Shown: positions 8,867 to 18,100 of the stretch, in pieces
How positions within the stretch are numbered: the stretch's first letter is position 1
How the letters are laid out: each line of letters begins with the position of its first letter
Source of the DNA: Candidatus Kryptoniota bacterium
GTDB lineage: Bacteria > Bacteroidota > Ignavibacteria > Kryptoniales > JAKASW01
Reading direction: 5' to 3'
NCBI GenBank assembly: GCA_036567965.1
Contig: DATCTN010000030.1
Coordinates: 124,001 to 188,000 of the forward strand
DNA: 64,000 nt
Made by a program: the position numbers and the translations under genes
Notes under the pieces: model-generated
Told to the model about the DNA's origin: nothing
The model's input: the letters and a program-made list of their open reading frames with translations, nothing else
Database searches by the model: none

Positions 8867-9484
8867 TCAGCTGCTGCCCGTGCCTTTAGATTGTCTCATC
8901 TGTCTGTACACCAGATACACAACACCCGCTATCAGTATGACGACAACAACGGCATCAACAACCTGGCTGTAGCGTCTGATCTCTTCCCAGTGGCTTCTCA
9001 ATCGGAAGCCGGCATAAGCCAGAAATGAATTCCACATCGCTGCGCCCAGCGTTGTATAAAGTGCGAACTTTGTGATTTTCATTTCACCTGCACCTGCCGG
9101 AAGAGAGATCAGATGTCTGACCACCGGGATGAATCTACTCACGAATATCGTCTTGTCTCCGTATTTACCAAAAAATTTCTCAGTCAAATCAAGATGATGC
9201 ATGTTCAACAGAAAATATTTCCCGAATCGCGATATGAACGGCCTCCCGCCGTACCGGCCGGCGTAGTATGAAAGAAGTGATCCGATAATGCTCCCGAGTG
9301 TGCTGTAGAATATGACCTGGTGAAAGGTAAAGTTACCTTCATAGATGAGAAAGCCCGCGAAGGGCATAACAGCTTCGCTCGGAACAGGAGCAACCATACT
9401 CTCGAGTGCCATCAGCAAGACAACTCCCGCGTATCCGGATATAGAGATCCACTGAACGATATGGTCGATCAACAACTCAGTCAT
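8867..9484 (-). CDS. DedA-family membrane protein
   Basis: DedA proteins are inner-membrane proteins with a re-entrant-loop fold, implicated in undecaprenyl-phosphate or phospholipid flipping and membrane homeostasis. The 205-residue product has the conserved E-P-x-P entry (MVAPVPSEAVMPFAGFL), the YYAGRYGG helix start, and RFIPVVRHLISLPAGAGEM with the functional Arg and Pro residues. Four or five hydrophobic segments are visible and the tail is basic. The start has AAGGA about eight bases upstream on the minus strand. It heads a three-gene minus-strand operon. Confidence 0.9.
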   Translation of the reverse strand: MTELLIDHIVQWISISGYAGVVLLMALESMVAPVPSEAVMPFAGFLIYEGNFTFHQVIFYSTLGSIIGSLLSYYAGRYGGRPFISRFGKYFLLNMHHLDLTEKFFGKYGDKTIFVSRFIPVVRHLISLPAGAGEMKITKFALYTTLGAAMWNSFLAYAGFRLRSHWEEIRRYSQVVDAVVVVILIAGVVYLVYRQMRQSKGTGSS

Positions 9485-9631
9485 TATTTTTCCTTAAGGG
9501 ACTTTCCAATTTAACGAGAACAATCTCGGTAAGGCAAATCCGCCGCGACCGATCTCCGGCAGCCATATTGCGATCGAACGAGTGCGGATGTCCATTTACA
9601 GAAACCGGAAAGAGCTGTGGTCGTCGGATGT

Positions 9632-10219
9632 TCAACGCGGTAGATAGGGAGCGAACCTCTCTTTGAAGCCCCTGAAGTCCTGTTCCATCATGCCGTAAAT
9701 ATTATGATCGAGAAAGACTTCCCTGATTCTTTCATTCTCTTTGAGCACGCCCTCGAGCTTGAAACCTAGCTTGCGAATAACCCGGTTACTCGGCTCATTA
9801 TCTGTCGCCGCCTGGATATATATCCGGTGAAGCTTCAGATTATCGAACAGGTACGCCATCAAAACCGCAGTCGCTTCCGTCGCGAGATGGTTTCGGGTCC
9901 GGTTCTTTGCTATCCAATAGCCGATGCTCGTCCGCTGGTTCAACCAGTCGATCTGGTGAGTGCTGATTATTCCCGACATCTCGCCGTCTTTGATTATACT
10001 GAGGTGAATCGCAGCCCTCATCTGCATTTCGTAAATCCACTGCTCGACAATATGTCTCTCGTCGTCAACGGAGCGGACATAATCAACCCAGGGAAGCCAC
10101 TTCGTGAGATGTTCTCTTGAACCGTCGATGAGATTGAAAAGCGCCTCCGCTTCTTCGAGTTCGATTGATTTTAGCACGACTCTTGATCCGCGGAGTGTAA
10201 GTGAGTTGAAATCGTCCAT
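9632..10219 (-). CDS. GNAT-family N-acetyltransferase (RimJ/RimL-like)
   Basis: A 195-residue acetyl-CoA-dependent acetyltransferase of the RimJ/RimL/Acetyltransf_3 type. It starts LRGSRVVLKSIELEEAEALFNLI and includes SIGYWIAKNRTRNHLATEA (beta4 and the acetyl-CoA pyrophosphate region), followed by HRIYIQAATDNEPSNRVIRKLGFKLEGVLKE, the classic C-terminal motif. The substrate may be a ribosomal protein N-terminus or a small amine. The start at the first ATG, 10219, is preferred. A TTG at 10264 in the same frame is possible, but there is no convincing ribosome-binding site at either. Confidence 0.85.
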   Translation of the reverse strand: MDDFNSLTLRGSRVVLKSIELEEAEALFNLIDGSREHLTKWLPWVDYVRSVDDERHIVEQWIYEMQMRAAIHLSIIKDGEMSGIISTHQIDWLNQRTSIGYWIAKNRTRNHLATEATAVLMAYLFDNLKLHRIYIQAATDNEPSNRVIRKLGFKLEGVLKENERIREVFLDHNIYGMMEQDFRGFKERFAPYLPR

Positions 10220-10532
10220 GGCCTGAATAAGATAGAGGCTGGCGGGTAATGAGACAAGACTCAAGCTGGAACATCGGCCGGATATCCGCCGGTCATTCCT
10301 GAATTGCCAGGTCGAAATATTTTTGAGCCGGGAATCTCAGGTTGGCTTTGAACTCTGCTGCTTCAGGTTCTATATTTGTCTAAGGTCTCATGGTAAACAG
10401 ACTCTATTGCATGCGGAGAGCGCCCGGTAACGAGAAAACCCTCAGGAATGACCTATTCAAGTAGAGTAACTTCCAGATCGTGCGCCCAGTCGTTCCGGAA
10501 TCGAAGGAACCCAACCTAAGGGAGGCGGCAGT
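10220..10532. other. Divergent intergenic region upstream of the histidine kinase
   Basis: This stretch of about 310 bases separates the minus-strand acetyltransferase from the plus-strand kinase. Apart from the promoter-like boxes at 10347-10378 and a strong ribosome-binding site (GGGAGG near 10520) for the kinase, I see no open frame or hairpin that I would call. Confidence 0.5.
10347..10378 (+). promoter_or_regulatory. Bacteroidota-type promoter upstream of the histidine kinase
   Basis: TTTG at 10347-10350, a 20-base spacer and TATATTTG at 10371-10378 match the -33/-7 arrangement (TTTG, then TAnnTTTG) of the Bacteroidota housekeeping sigma factor. Transcription would start near 10385, leaving a leader of about 150 bases before the kinase ATG at 10533. 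Confidence 0.5.
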
Positions 10533-13500
10533 ATGCTATACCAATATGTTTCGATAGGTTATGCGGCGACAAATCTCCTGCTCGCTCTGATCATATATTT
10601 CAGAGCCACCCGAAGTCTGATTGTGAAGTTCTATCTCTTTCTGGTCGGCAGTCTTGTCATATTCGGTGGGTGTGGATTTCTCTCCGCGTTCCATCTGGGG
10701 AATCCGTGGACTCCCGTGATCAGCTCGGTCGCAGCATTTCTGTTTGCCCTATTCCCGTTTTTCTTTCTGCACTTTATGATCATAATGGTCCGCCGCGAGG
10801 AACTTCTCCAGTCACCTCTGACGGTGGCCTTCGTCTACTTTGCGGGACTCTTCAGTTATACATTCGAACTGTTGGGGCTCATACCTAAGCCCACAATCGC
10901 CGGAACGGGTTTTTCCGTGATCGGATACGTCTTTCTAATCACCTGGATGTCGGTCGTGTTCAGCATCGGGATAGCATTGCTCTTCACGTTCCTGAAAGGC
11001 TTTTCCGACAAGGGAATGAAATCGAATCTTCTGATTGCCGGATTCGCGCTGCTTCTGCTTCTTCTCCCCGGCCCTTTTACAGAATCCATATTCTTCGCGT
11101 TCTTTCCGAAGAGTATGGAGCTATACATTTTTACGTCGCTCCTATCTCTGGTGATCGCGCTCTATTTCGTCTTTCGCCACAAGATCATAGTGAACACGCT
11201 TTACGACGCCATGAAGTCCGCGTTGACTTTCATGAGCGACATACTCTTCAGGATGGACGAGGAACTGAATATCCAATTTGTTCGCGGCGCAGCCGCGGCT
11301 ACTCTGGGTTACGAGGAAAACGAGATGGTCGGCCTGAATCTGTTTGACTTAATTCAGCAGGCGGAGCCGGTCCGTTCTTACAAGGAAAAAGCACTGAAGG
11401 GCAAAGAAGATGAAATGGTGGTTGACGTCGATTTCGTTTCCAAAACCGGTCAGCCGGTCCCTATCAATCTTTCACTCACGGTCGTTATTGAGACCGGCCA
11501 GGTCGTCGGCTTTGTCGGAGTGGGAAGGGACATCACCGAGCGGCGGAGATCCGAGATGTTGCAGGCCGCACTTTACCGCCTCGCCGAAATTACTCGTGTC
11601 ACCGAAAACCTGAGTGAGTTCTGCAAAGCGATTCACGAAGTCATACAACCTCTGATACCGTCGAAGAGTTTTTACATAGCGCTGCGCGACAACATACTTA
11701 ACACGCTTGAATGTCCTTACTACGTCAACGAGATCTACAGTTCACCCGACAGCCAGCCCGGTCTTTTCGCTTTCAATGAGCAGGTCATGCTTAGCGGCGG
11801 TCCATCTATCATGACCATTAATGAAACTCGCCAGCTCGGCGAAAACATGCTTGCGTCAGCCGAGAGGAAGATACCCACCGATTGGCTGGGTGTGCCTCTC
11901 AAAACCGCCTCAGGAACGATCGGCGTGCTTGGAGTTCAGAACTTCTCAACTTCGGTAAGGTTCGGCGATCCGGAGAAGAATCTTCTTTCACTTCTGTCTG
12001 GTCAGGTCGCTACCGCAATCGAACGCAAACAAACCGATGAGAAGATTCGAGAACAAGCGGCCCTCCTCAATAAATCGCAAGATGCTATTACTGTCGAGAC
12101 ACTCGACGGGAAAATAACCTTTTGGAACGAAGGAGCGGAACGCATTTTCGGTTGGAGCAGCGAGGAAGTTATCGGAAAGAAGTTCGAAAATCTATTCGGG
12201 GACAAAATGGCCGCCGATATTCAACAGGCGCGTGACAGAGCAATTAACGAAGGTGAATGGGCCGGCGAGGTTATCCGTTCAAATCGATCGGGCGACGAGA
12301 TCGTCCTTGATTGCCGCTGGAAACTCCTCTCCGACAGCGACGGCAGACGGAAATCAATAATGAGAGTATGCACGGACGTCACTGAACGAAAGAAGCTTGA
12401 GTCGCAGTTCATGAGGGCACAGCGGCTTGAAAGCATCGGCACCCTTGCCGGTGGTATCGCGCATGATTTGAATAATGTTCTGTCACCCATAATGATGTCG
12501 GTGCGCGCGCTGAAAAGAAGAGTGAGCGACGAGCAGAGCGAAAAAATACTTGCCGCAATCGAATCGAGCGCCAAGCGCGGCGCAGGCATGGTACGCCAGG
12601 TACTCATGTTTGGAAGAGGCGCCAAAGGCGAACGCGTCATCCTCCAGCCGAGGCACGTGATCCGCGAAGTCATGAGTATCGCCTCAGAAACATTCCCTAA
12701 GTTGATAAAGGTCGAACACGATGTCCCGAAGGATCTCTGGACTATTTCCGGTGACGCGACCCAGCTGCACCAGGTGCTGCTTAACCTGAGTGTTAATGCG
12801 AGAGATGCAATGCCGGACGGAGGAATTCTTACTTTCACGGCGCAAAATGTCACTCTCGCAGATGATTACGCGAGGATCAACATCGACGCGAAGCCGGGAA
12901 AGTATGTGGTTCTCTCCGTGTCGGACACAGGCGTGGGAATTCCACCCGGGCTTCAGGTCAAGATCTTTGAGCCATTCTTCACCACGAAAGAGATCGGAAA
13001 GGGGACCGGATTAGGTCTGTCAACGGTGCTTGCACTGGTCAAAAGCCACGGCGGGTTCATCAATGTCTACAGTGAACCCGGCAGAGGGACGACGTTCAAA
13101 GTCTACCTTCCTGCAACCGAACTTGCGGAGGCCGCTGCGGGTGTGGAGGCCGATCTCGACCAGTATGTCGGACATGGTGAAGTTATTCTCGTCGTGGATG
13201 ATGAATCGTCAATCAGAGAAATTGCCAGGGCGACGCTGGAAGCGTACGGCTATCAGGTCCTTGTCGCCGGTGATGGCGCCGAGGCGATCGCTGTCTTTGT
13301 CAAGAACATGGACAATGTCCGGACGATAATCATAGACAACATGATGCCGGTGCTCGACGGGAAATCGGCCGTCGCAGCGTTGAGGAGGATAGAAACCGGT
13401 GTGAAGATTATCGCGACAAGCGGATTGCAGGAAGAGGTGCTGGGCGCGTTCTCCGAACAGATCGACGCTTTCATAAATAAACCGTTCACCGGTGAAAAAC

Positions 13501-13541
13501 TGCTGAAGACTGTGTATGAAGTTATGAACGAACCTGAGTGA
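10533..13541 (+). CDS. Hybrid sensor histidine kinase (7TM-PAS-GAF-PAS-HK-receiver)
   Basis: A 1002-residue membrane-bound hybrid kinase. Order of parts: seven hydrophobic segments (residues about 1-225, histidine-kinase N-terminal 7TM type), PAS (about 230-345, ending GVGRDITERRR), GAF (about 355-500), a second PAS (about 510-625, ending CTDVTERKK), HisKA with the phospho-acceptor His644 in GGIAHDLNNV, HATPase with LNLSVNARDAMP and the G-boxes VSDTGVGIP and GTGLGLS, and a C-terminal receiver with Asp935 in IIIDNMMP. The signal is unknown. No partner regulator with a DNA-binding domain is adjacent, so phosphotransfer must continue elsewhere. A GGAGG site precedes the ATG. Confidence 0.92.
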   Translation: MLYQYVSIGYAATNLLLALIIYFRATRSLIVKFYLFLVGSLVIFGGCGFLSAFHLGNPWTPVISSVAAFLFALFPFFFLHFMIIMVRREELLQSPLTVAFVYFAGLFSYTFELLGLIPKPTIAGTGFSVIGYVFLITWMSVVFSIGIALLFTFLKGFSDKGMKSNLLIAGFALLLLLLPGPFTESIFFAFFPKSMELYIFTSLLSLVIALYFVFRHKIIVNTLYDAMKSALTFMSDILFRMDEELNIQFVRGAAAATLGYEENEMVGLNLFDLIQQAEPVRSYKEKALKGKEDEMVVDVDFVSKTGQPVPINLSLTVVIETGQVVGFVGVGRDITERRRSEMLQAALYRLAEITRVTENLSEFCKAIHEVIQPLIPSKSFYIALRDNILNTLECPYYVNEIYSSPDSQPGLFAFNEQVMLSGGPSIMTINETRQLGENMLASAERKIPTDWLGVPLKTASGTIGVLGVQNFSTSVRFGDPEKNLLSLLSGQVATAIERKQTDEKIREQAALLNKSQDAITVETLDGKITFWNEGAERIFGWSSEEVIGKKFENLFGDKMAADIQQARDRAINEGEWAGEVIRSNRSGDEIVLDCRWKLLSDSDGRRKSIMRVCTDVTERKKLESQFMRAQRLESIGTLAGGIAHDLNNVLSPIMMSVRALKRRVSDEQSEKILAAIESSAKRGAGMVRQVLMFGRGAKGERVILQPRHVIREVMSIASETFPKLIKVEHDVPKDLWTISGDATQLHQVLLNLSVNARDAMPDGGILTFTAQNVTLADDYARINIDAKPGKYVVLSVSDTGVGIPPGLQVKIFEPFFTTKEIGKGTGLGLSTVLALVKSHGGFINVYSEPGRGTTFKVYLPATELAEAAAGVEADLDQYVGHGEVILVVDDESSIREIARATLEAYGYQVLVAGDGAEAIAVFVKNMDNVRTIIIDNMMPVLDGKSAVAALRRIETGVKIIATSGLQEEVLGAFSEQIDAFINKPFTGEKLLKTVYEVMNEPE

Positions 13542-13576
13542 AAACTTCTTGAGACATCGCTAGAGTATCCCCAACG

Positions 13577-13612
13577 TCCCGTGTGCGGTGCTCCGTACAC
13601 GGGATTTGTGTG
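13577..13612 (+). terminator. Hairpin terminator after the histidine kinase
   Basis: A 12-base-pair stem (13577-13588 with 13593-13604, one G-T pair) has a four-base loop and is followed by a short T-rich tract. It begins 36 bases after the kinase stop and isolates the kinase from the heptose genes. Confidence 0.65.
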
Positions 13613-13663
13613 ATTGCTCTTATGTGAAGGCGGGCTTAAATTAGGTGGAAATGGAGATTCCTG

Positions 13664-14674
13664 TTGAGTGGATTCACTTCTGAAAGACTGAAAGGCATAT
13701 TCGGCGGTTTTCAGGGTAAGCGAGTCGCTGTAATCGGAGACCTGATGCTTGATAAATATGTCTGGGGTGTGGTCTCGAGGATTTCCCCTGAGGCACCCGT
13801 ACCCGTTCTTGAAGTTGAAAGCGAATCTGCAAAGCTGGGCGGTGCTGCTAACGTCGCAAACAATATCAGGTCTCTTGGCGCTGACGCGTACCTGATCGGG
13901 GTCGTGGGTGACGATTCTTCCGGAAGAAAACTTCGCGAACTGGTTCGCGAGATGGGACTCTCTGACGCAGGTATCCTCAACGACGGTGACAGACCCACCA
14001 CTGTCAAGACCCGCGTTATCGCCCATGGCCAACATGTCGTCAGGATGGATTATGAATTAAGACGCGAAATTGGGAGGAGCATGGTGGCACAGTTCGTGAG
14101 TTTGCTGGAATCAATGTCCGACCGAATTGACGCTATTCTTCTGGAGGATTATAACAAAGGCATGCTGACTGCAGAACTTCTCTCCGCCGCGATAAAATTC
14201 GGCCGAAAGAATGGAAAGGTCGTCAGCGTGGATCCGAAACAGAATAACTTTTTTGAATACAAAGGCGTTACTGTTTTTAAACCAAACCGTAAGGAAGCCG
14301 AAAATGCTCTTGGCTGCCACATCAGCTCGGATGAACAAGCGGTGGACGCTGCGAAGGAGTTGATGTCACGGCTTGACTGCGAGAATGTCCTCCTGACTCG
14401 CGGCGAGAAGGGGATGACTCTTGTTGAAAAGAACGGTGAATTCGTCCATCTCCCGACGAAAGCGAGGGAAGTCGCTGACGTTTCAGGTGCTGGTGACACA
14501 GTTATCTCGACGCTGACCGTCGCGCTGATAGGCGGTGCGAACATCAAAGAAGCCGCCGTCATAGCCAACCACGCGGGCGGAATAGTCTGCGGAGAGGTTG
14601 GAATAGCCCCCGTGGACCGAATTAAATTGTTCAATGAAGTCCTGGACGACTCACGCGCATTGGAGCCGGGATGA
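13664..14674 (+). CDS. rfaE1: D-glycero-beta-D-manno-heptose-7-phosphate kinase (HldE N-domain type)
   Basis: A PfkB-family sugar kinase making heptose 1,7-bisphosphate for ADP-heptose and the LPS core. The 336-residue product has VIGDLMLDKYVWGVVSRISPEAPVPVL, which identifies the heptose kinase rather than a ribokinase. LGGAANVANNIRSLG follows, and the ATP/catalytic motif DVSGAGDTVIS lies near residue 270. The start is TTG at 13664, with GGAG seven bases upstream. The stop overlaps the ATG of the nucleotidyltransferase gene, so kinase and transferase are two coupled genes rather than one fused HldE. Confidence 0.92.
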   Translation: MSGFTSERLKGIFGGFQGKRVAVIGDLMLDKYVWGVVSRISPEAPVPVLEVESESAKLGGAANVANNIRSLGADAYLIGVVGDDSSGRKLRELVREMGLSDAGILNDGDRPTTVKTRVIAHGQHVVRMDYELRREIGRSMVAQFVSLLESMSDRIDAILLEDYNKGMLTAELLSAAIKFGRKNGKVVSVDPKQNNFFEYKGVTVFKPNRKEAENALGCHISSDEQAVDAAKELMSRLDCENVLLTRGEKGMTLVEKNGEFVHLPTKAREVADVSGAGDTVISTLTVALIGGANIKEAAVIANHAGGIVCGEVGIAPVDRIKLFNEVLDDSRALEPG

Positions 14675-15144
14675 ACAGAGTATTCTCTCGGGACGAAGTT
14701 TCAGCTGCAGTCGATCGACACCATGCCGCGGGAAAGAAAGTTGTCTTTACAAACGGCGTGTTCGACATTCTTCATAAGGGACATGTCGAATACTTGAATC
14801 GCGCGAAGGAGCTCGGTGATTTCTTGGTAGTGGGCGTCAATTCCGATGCGAGCGTGAAGAGAATCAAAGGAGATAAAAGACCGGTTGTCGGCCAGGACGA
14901 CAGGGCATTCGTAGTATCGAATCTGAGGTCTGTCGACTACGTTTGTATTTTCGATGAAGACACTCCCTATGAAACGATCAAGTTGGTGAAGCCGGATGTG
15001 CTCGTCAAAGGCGCCGACTGGAAGATGGAGGATGTGGTGGGCCGCGATTTGGTAGAAGCCCGCGGGGGCAAAGTCGTCACCATCCAGTTTGTCGACGGGA
15101 GGTCGACCACCAGTATCATTAGAAAGATTCTCGAAGTAATGTAG
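14671..15144 (+). CDS. rfaE2: D-glycero-beta-D-manno-heptose 1-phosphate adenylyltransferase (HldE C-domain type)
   Basis: A cytidylyltransferase-fold enzyme of 157 residues that transfers AMP to heptose 1-phosphate, giving the ADP-heptose precursor. Nucleotide-binding motifs are TNGVFDILHKGHVEYL near residue 27 and the C-terminal DGRSTTSIIRKIL (the usual GxSTT). It is translationally coupled to the kinase by an ATGA overlap. The TamB-like gene begins 13 bases after its stop, linking this pair to outer-membrane biogenesis. Confidence 0.92.
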   Translation: MNRVFSRDEVSAAVDRHHAAGKKVVFTNGVFDILHKGHVEYLNRAKELGDFLVVGVNSDASVKRIKGDKRPVVGQDDRAFVVSNLRSVDYVCIFDEDTPYETIKLVKPDVLVKGADWKMEDVVGRDLVEARGGKVVTIQFVDGRSTTSIIRKILEVM

Positions 15145-15157
15145 TCTGCATGGGCAG

Positions 15158-18100
15158 ATGCCGAACATGCGCAGACGAATATTATTTTCGATTCTCGTTT
15201 TTCTGATTCTCTTTCCTCTTCTCGTTTTCATCGTGTCATTCACACCGTTTTTCAATAACCAGGTGCGTTCCATCCTGATTTCTCTCGTCAACCGCGGAAC
15301 CAACGCTTCTCTTTACCTGGGCGAAATACACGGGAGCATTCTGGGTTCATTCAGTATCGATGGCGCCGCCCTGATGTACGGGAACGAACCAATAGCACTT
15401 GTGGATACAATCAAGGTCTCCCATTTCCCCCTCTCGCTGGTTGCAAAGACGGTTGATGCAATTCACGTTGAGCTGGTTCATCCACGGTTTCACCTGACGA
15501 AATTCAAAGACGGTTCACTGAACGTCGACCACATCTCAAAAAGTCGTTCGACTTCGGGCGGGCAATTTGACTGGACGATAGTCTTAAAGTCGCTCACCCT
15601 GAGAAACGGCCAGTTCTCGTACTACGATTCAACGGTGGCGCCGAATGATGAAATTGATCCTCAGGCTCACGACCGGAAATCGGGTCCGTTCTTTGACCCG
15701 GCACATTTCACTGCATCGAAGATTTTTATGTCGGCAGATGCGAACATAAATGGAAGGAATCTTACCGTTAACATCGTGGACCTCTCCCTGAAGGTGGATC
15801 CGGCTGATTTCGTCGTGGATTCTCTTCGCTTCGGTTTCTTCACTTCACCGGGAGGGACAGAAGTTTCGGGGCTCGTGTTGAAATCCGGCTCGACTTCCGT
15901 TCGCGCCGATGTCACACTTATGGAACAGTCACTCCTGGATCCCATTGGCGTCGAGTCATTTAAGACTAAACAATTATCGGCCAGTCTGGACGCCAAGAAA
16001 GTCAGATTGGGGGATGTCGAAAAGTTCATTCACCTTCCCCTTGACCCCCCGTCAACAGCGAATTTGTCTTTTTACGTCAGCGGCAGTCTCGATACGCTCA
16101 ACGTAAAGCAGTTCCTCCTCTCCACTGACAGTTCTCGAGTGCCGCTTAACGCAGACTTCTTTAACCTGGTCGACACATCGTTCTCCGCGAAAATTCAGAC
16201 GCGTAACGCTTCCGTCAACGTTGGAGAGATACATTCTTTGTTGAGAAGTGCCGGATTCCCGGACATGAAGATGCTGAAACAGATTCTTGTGAGCGCCGAT
16301 GTATCGACTAACTCGAAAGTGATGAAAGCTCGGATCTCGCTGGATGCAGGTACTTCTGAAGTAGTGGGAAATGCAACGCTGCAGGACGGGAATTACGATG
16401 GGGACCTGCGTTTCTCCGGCATCAATCTGGCAAACATCCTGAATCAAGCTGGTGCACAGAGTAGACTGGATGGGGAAGCCACCTTCGATTTGCAATCCGG
16501 CGGCTCAGGGATTCCTCACGGCAAATTCGCAATCACGTGCGACTCGTCGGAGTACGATGACACTTTTGTCCGGAAATCTTCGATAAACGTTTCTTCACTC
16601 GGTGACAGCGTGAAGGTCAGGCTGAATCTTCTTTCTTCAAACGGCAACATTGATGGTGACGCATTGTTGAACACGAGGACAGAGAGCTATGACGGCAAAT
16701 TTGCGTTCAGCGAGCTGAACGTCGCACCGTTTGCGCGCCAGTCTCAGCCCGTTAGCAACCTTACTGGCACTCTAGAAATTTCCGGAGACGGGCTGTCTCT
16801 GGACTCGTCTCAGACGCGGGTCTATTTGCTGACAGAAAATTCAGTTATCGGAAACCTCGCGCTTAATGACGCTGCCTTTACGCTTTCGCTGAACACTGAG
16901 AAGCCGATCAAGACATTTCAACTAAGGTCTCCTTTTGTTGATGCGGACATTTCAGGAGACTTCGTCCCACTGCAGCTGCCGTCACAACTGTCGAACATAT
17001 TTTCGAGGTTGGCAGACAGTCTCTCCGGCCGCCTGCTCGCAAAGCATGACAGCACGACAGAAGAATTGAGCGACATTAAGAGTGTTTCGGCCTCGGTCGA
17101 TTTGAAAGTAAAAGACGCGCGTCTCATTAATCAATTTCTTCCGCATGCGCAGGTCTCCGGCAACCCATCCGTCCATCTCATGCTTGCTTATGGACCACAG
17201 ACTTTCTTTCTAAGCGGCTCTGCATCTGCTGACTCGCTATTTTATTCACAGGATTCAACTACCGTCAACGGGACCGGGCTCGGCATTCAGTTCGACATGA
17301 AGACTGACGATCGCTTTTCCGTGTGGGACCATGGACGATGGACTATTGACGGCAACATCCAAGCTCTCCGGATAAATCAGACAGAGCTTGCTGCGAAGAT
17401 CATCAAGGCGAGCTATACCTCCGGTGATTCTACCGGTAGTGATGGTCTCAATTTTACTCTGCTCGGAAGAGTCGAACCTCTTGTCGATTTTTACGTCGAC
17501 GGTTCAGGCCGTGTCGCAGGCGACAGCATTTCGATCACAACGAGGAGTCTCCTCGGCAAGTTATACGGCTTTTCGCTTGTTACACACGACCCTGTGCAAG
17601 TAACATATCTGCCTGAAACTTTCCACATACATCCCCTGACATTCTGGACTGACGTGGAGGGGGCTCAGCACGGAAACGATACAAGGTTGACCTTGGCGGG
17701 TGAATACTCTTTCGACAGTGGTGCCGACCTGCATATCAGGTTTTACGACATCGGTCTTCGTCCGCTTCAACGCCTGGCGCGACTCGATACCACTTCACTG
17801 GCTTTGGGGGGAAGCTTGAGCGGCAGCGCGGATATCACAGAGTCCCAGAAGGGAATAAATATCTCATCTGATTTTACGGGCGACGGCGTCGTTTACAACG
17901 GAACGAAAGCAAAAACTTTTGGCGGCAGCTTTGCGCTTGAGGGCGACGAGATGTCTCTTAATGCCCAATTGTCGAAGGAAGCCGACTCTTCTAGAGACGC
18001 GTTAAAAGTCCAAGGCGTAATTCCCCTCAGCGCAAAATCGGAATCCGGTCTCCAGTTGAGTTTTACTGCGGACTCGCTCAATATTTCATTCCTGGCTCCG

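Noticed and set aside
12221-14035. Antisense frames of 210 and 260 codons across the kinase and the heptose kinase gene
   Set aside because: They span conserved catalytic domains on the plus strand and read as low-complexity shadow sequence; the second also crosses a terminator.
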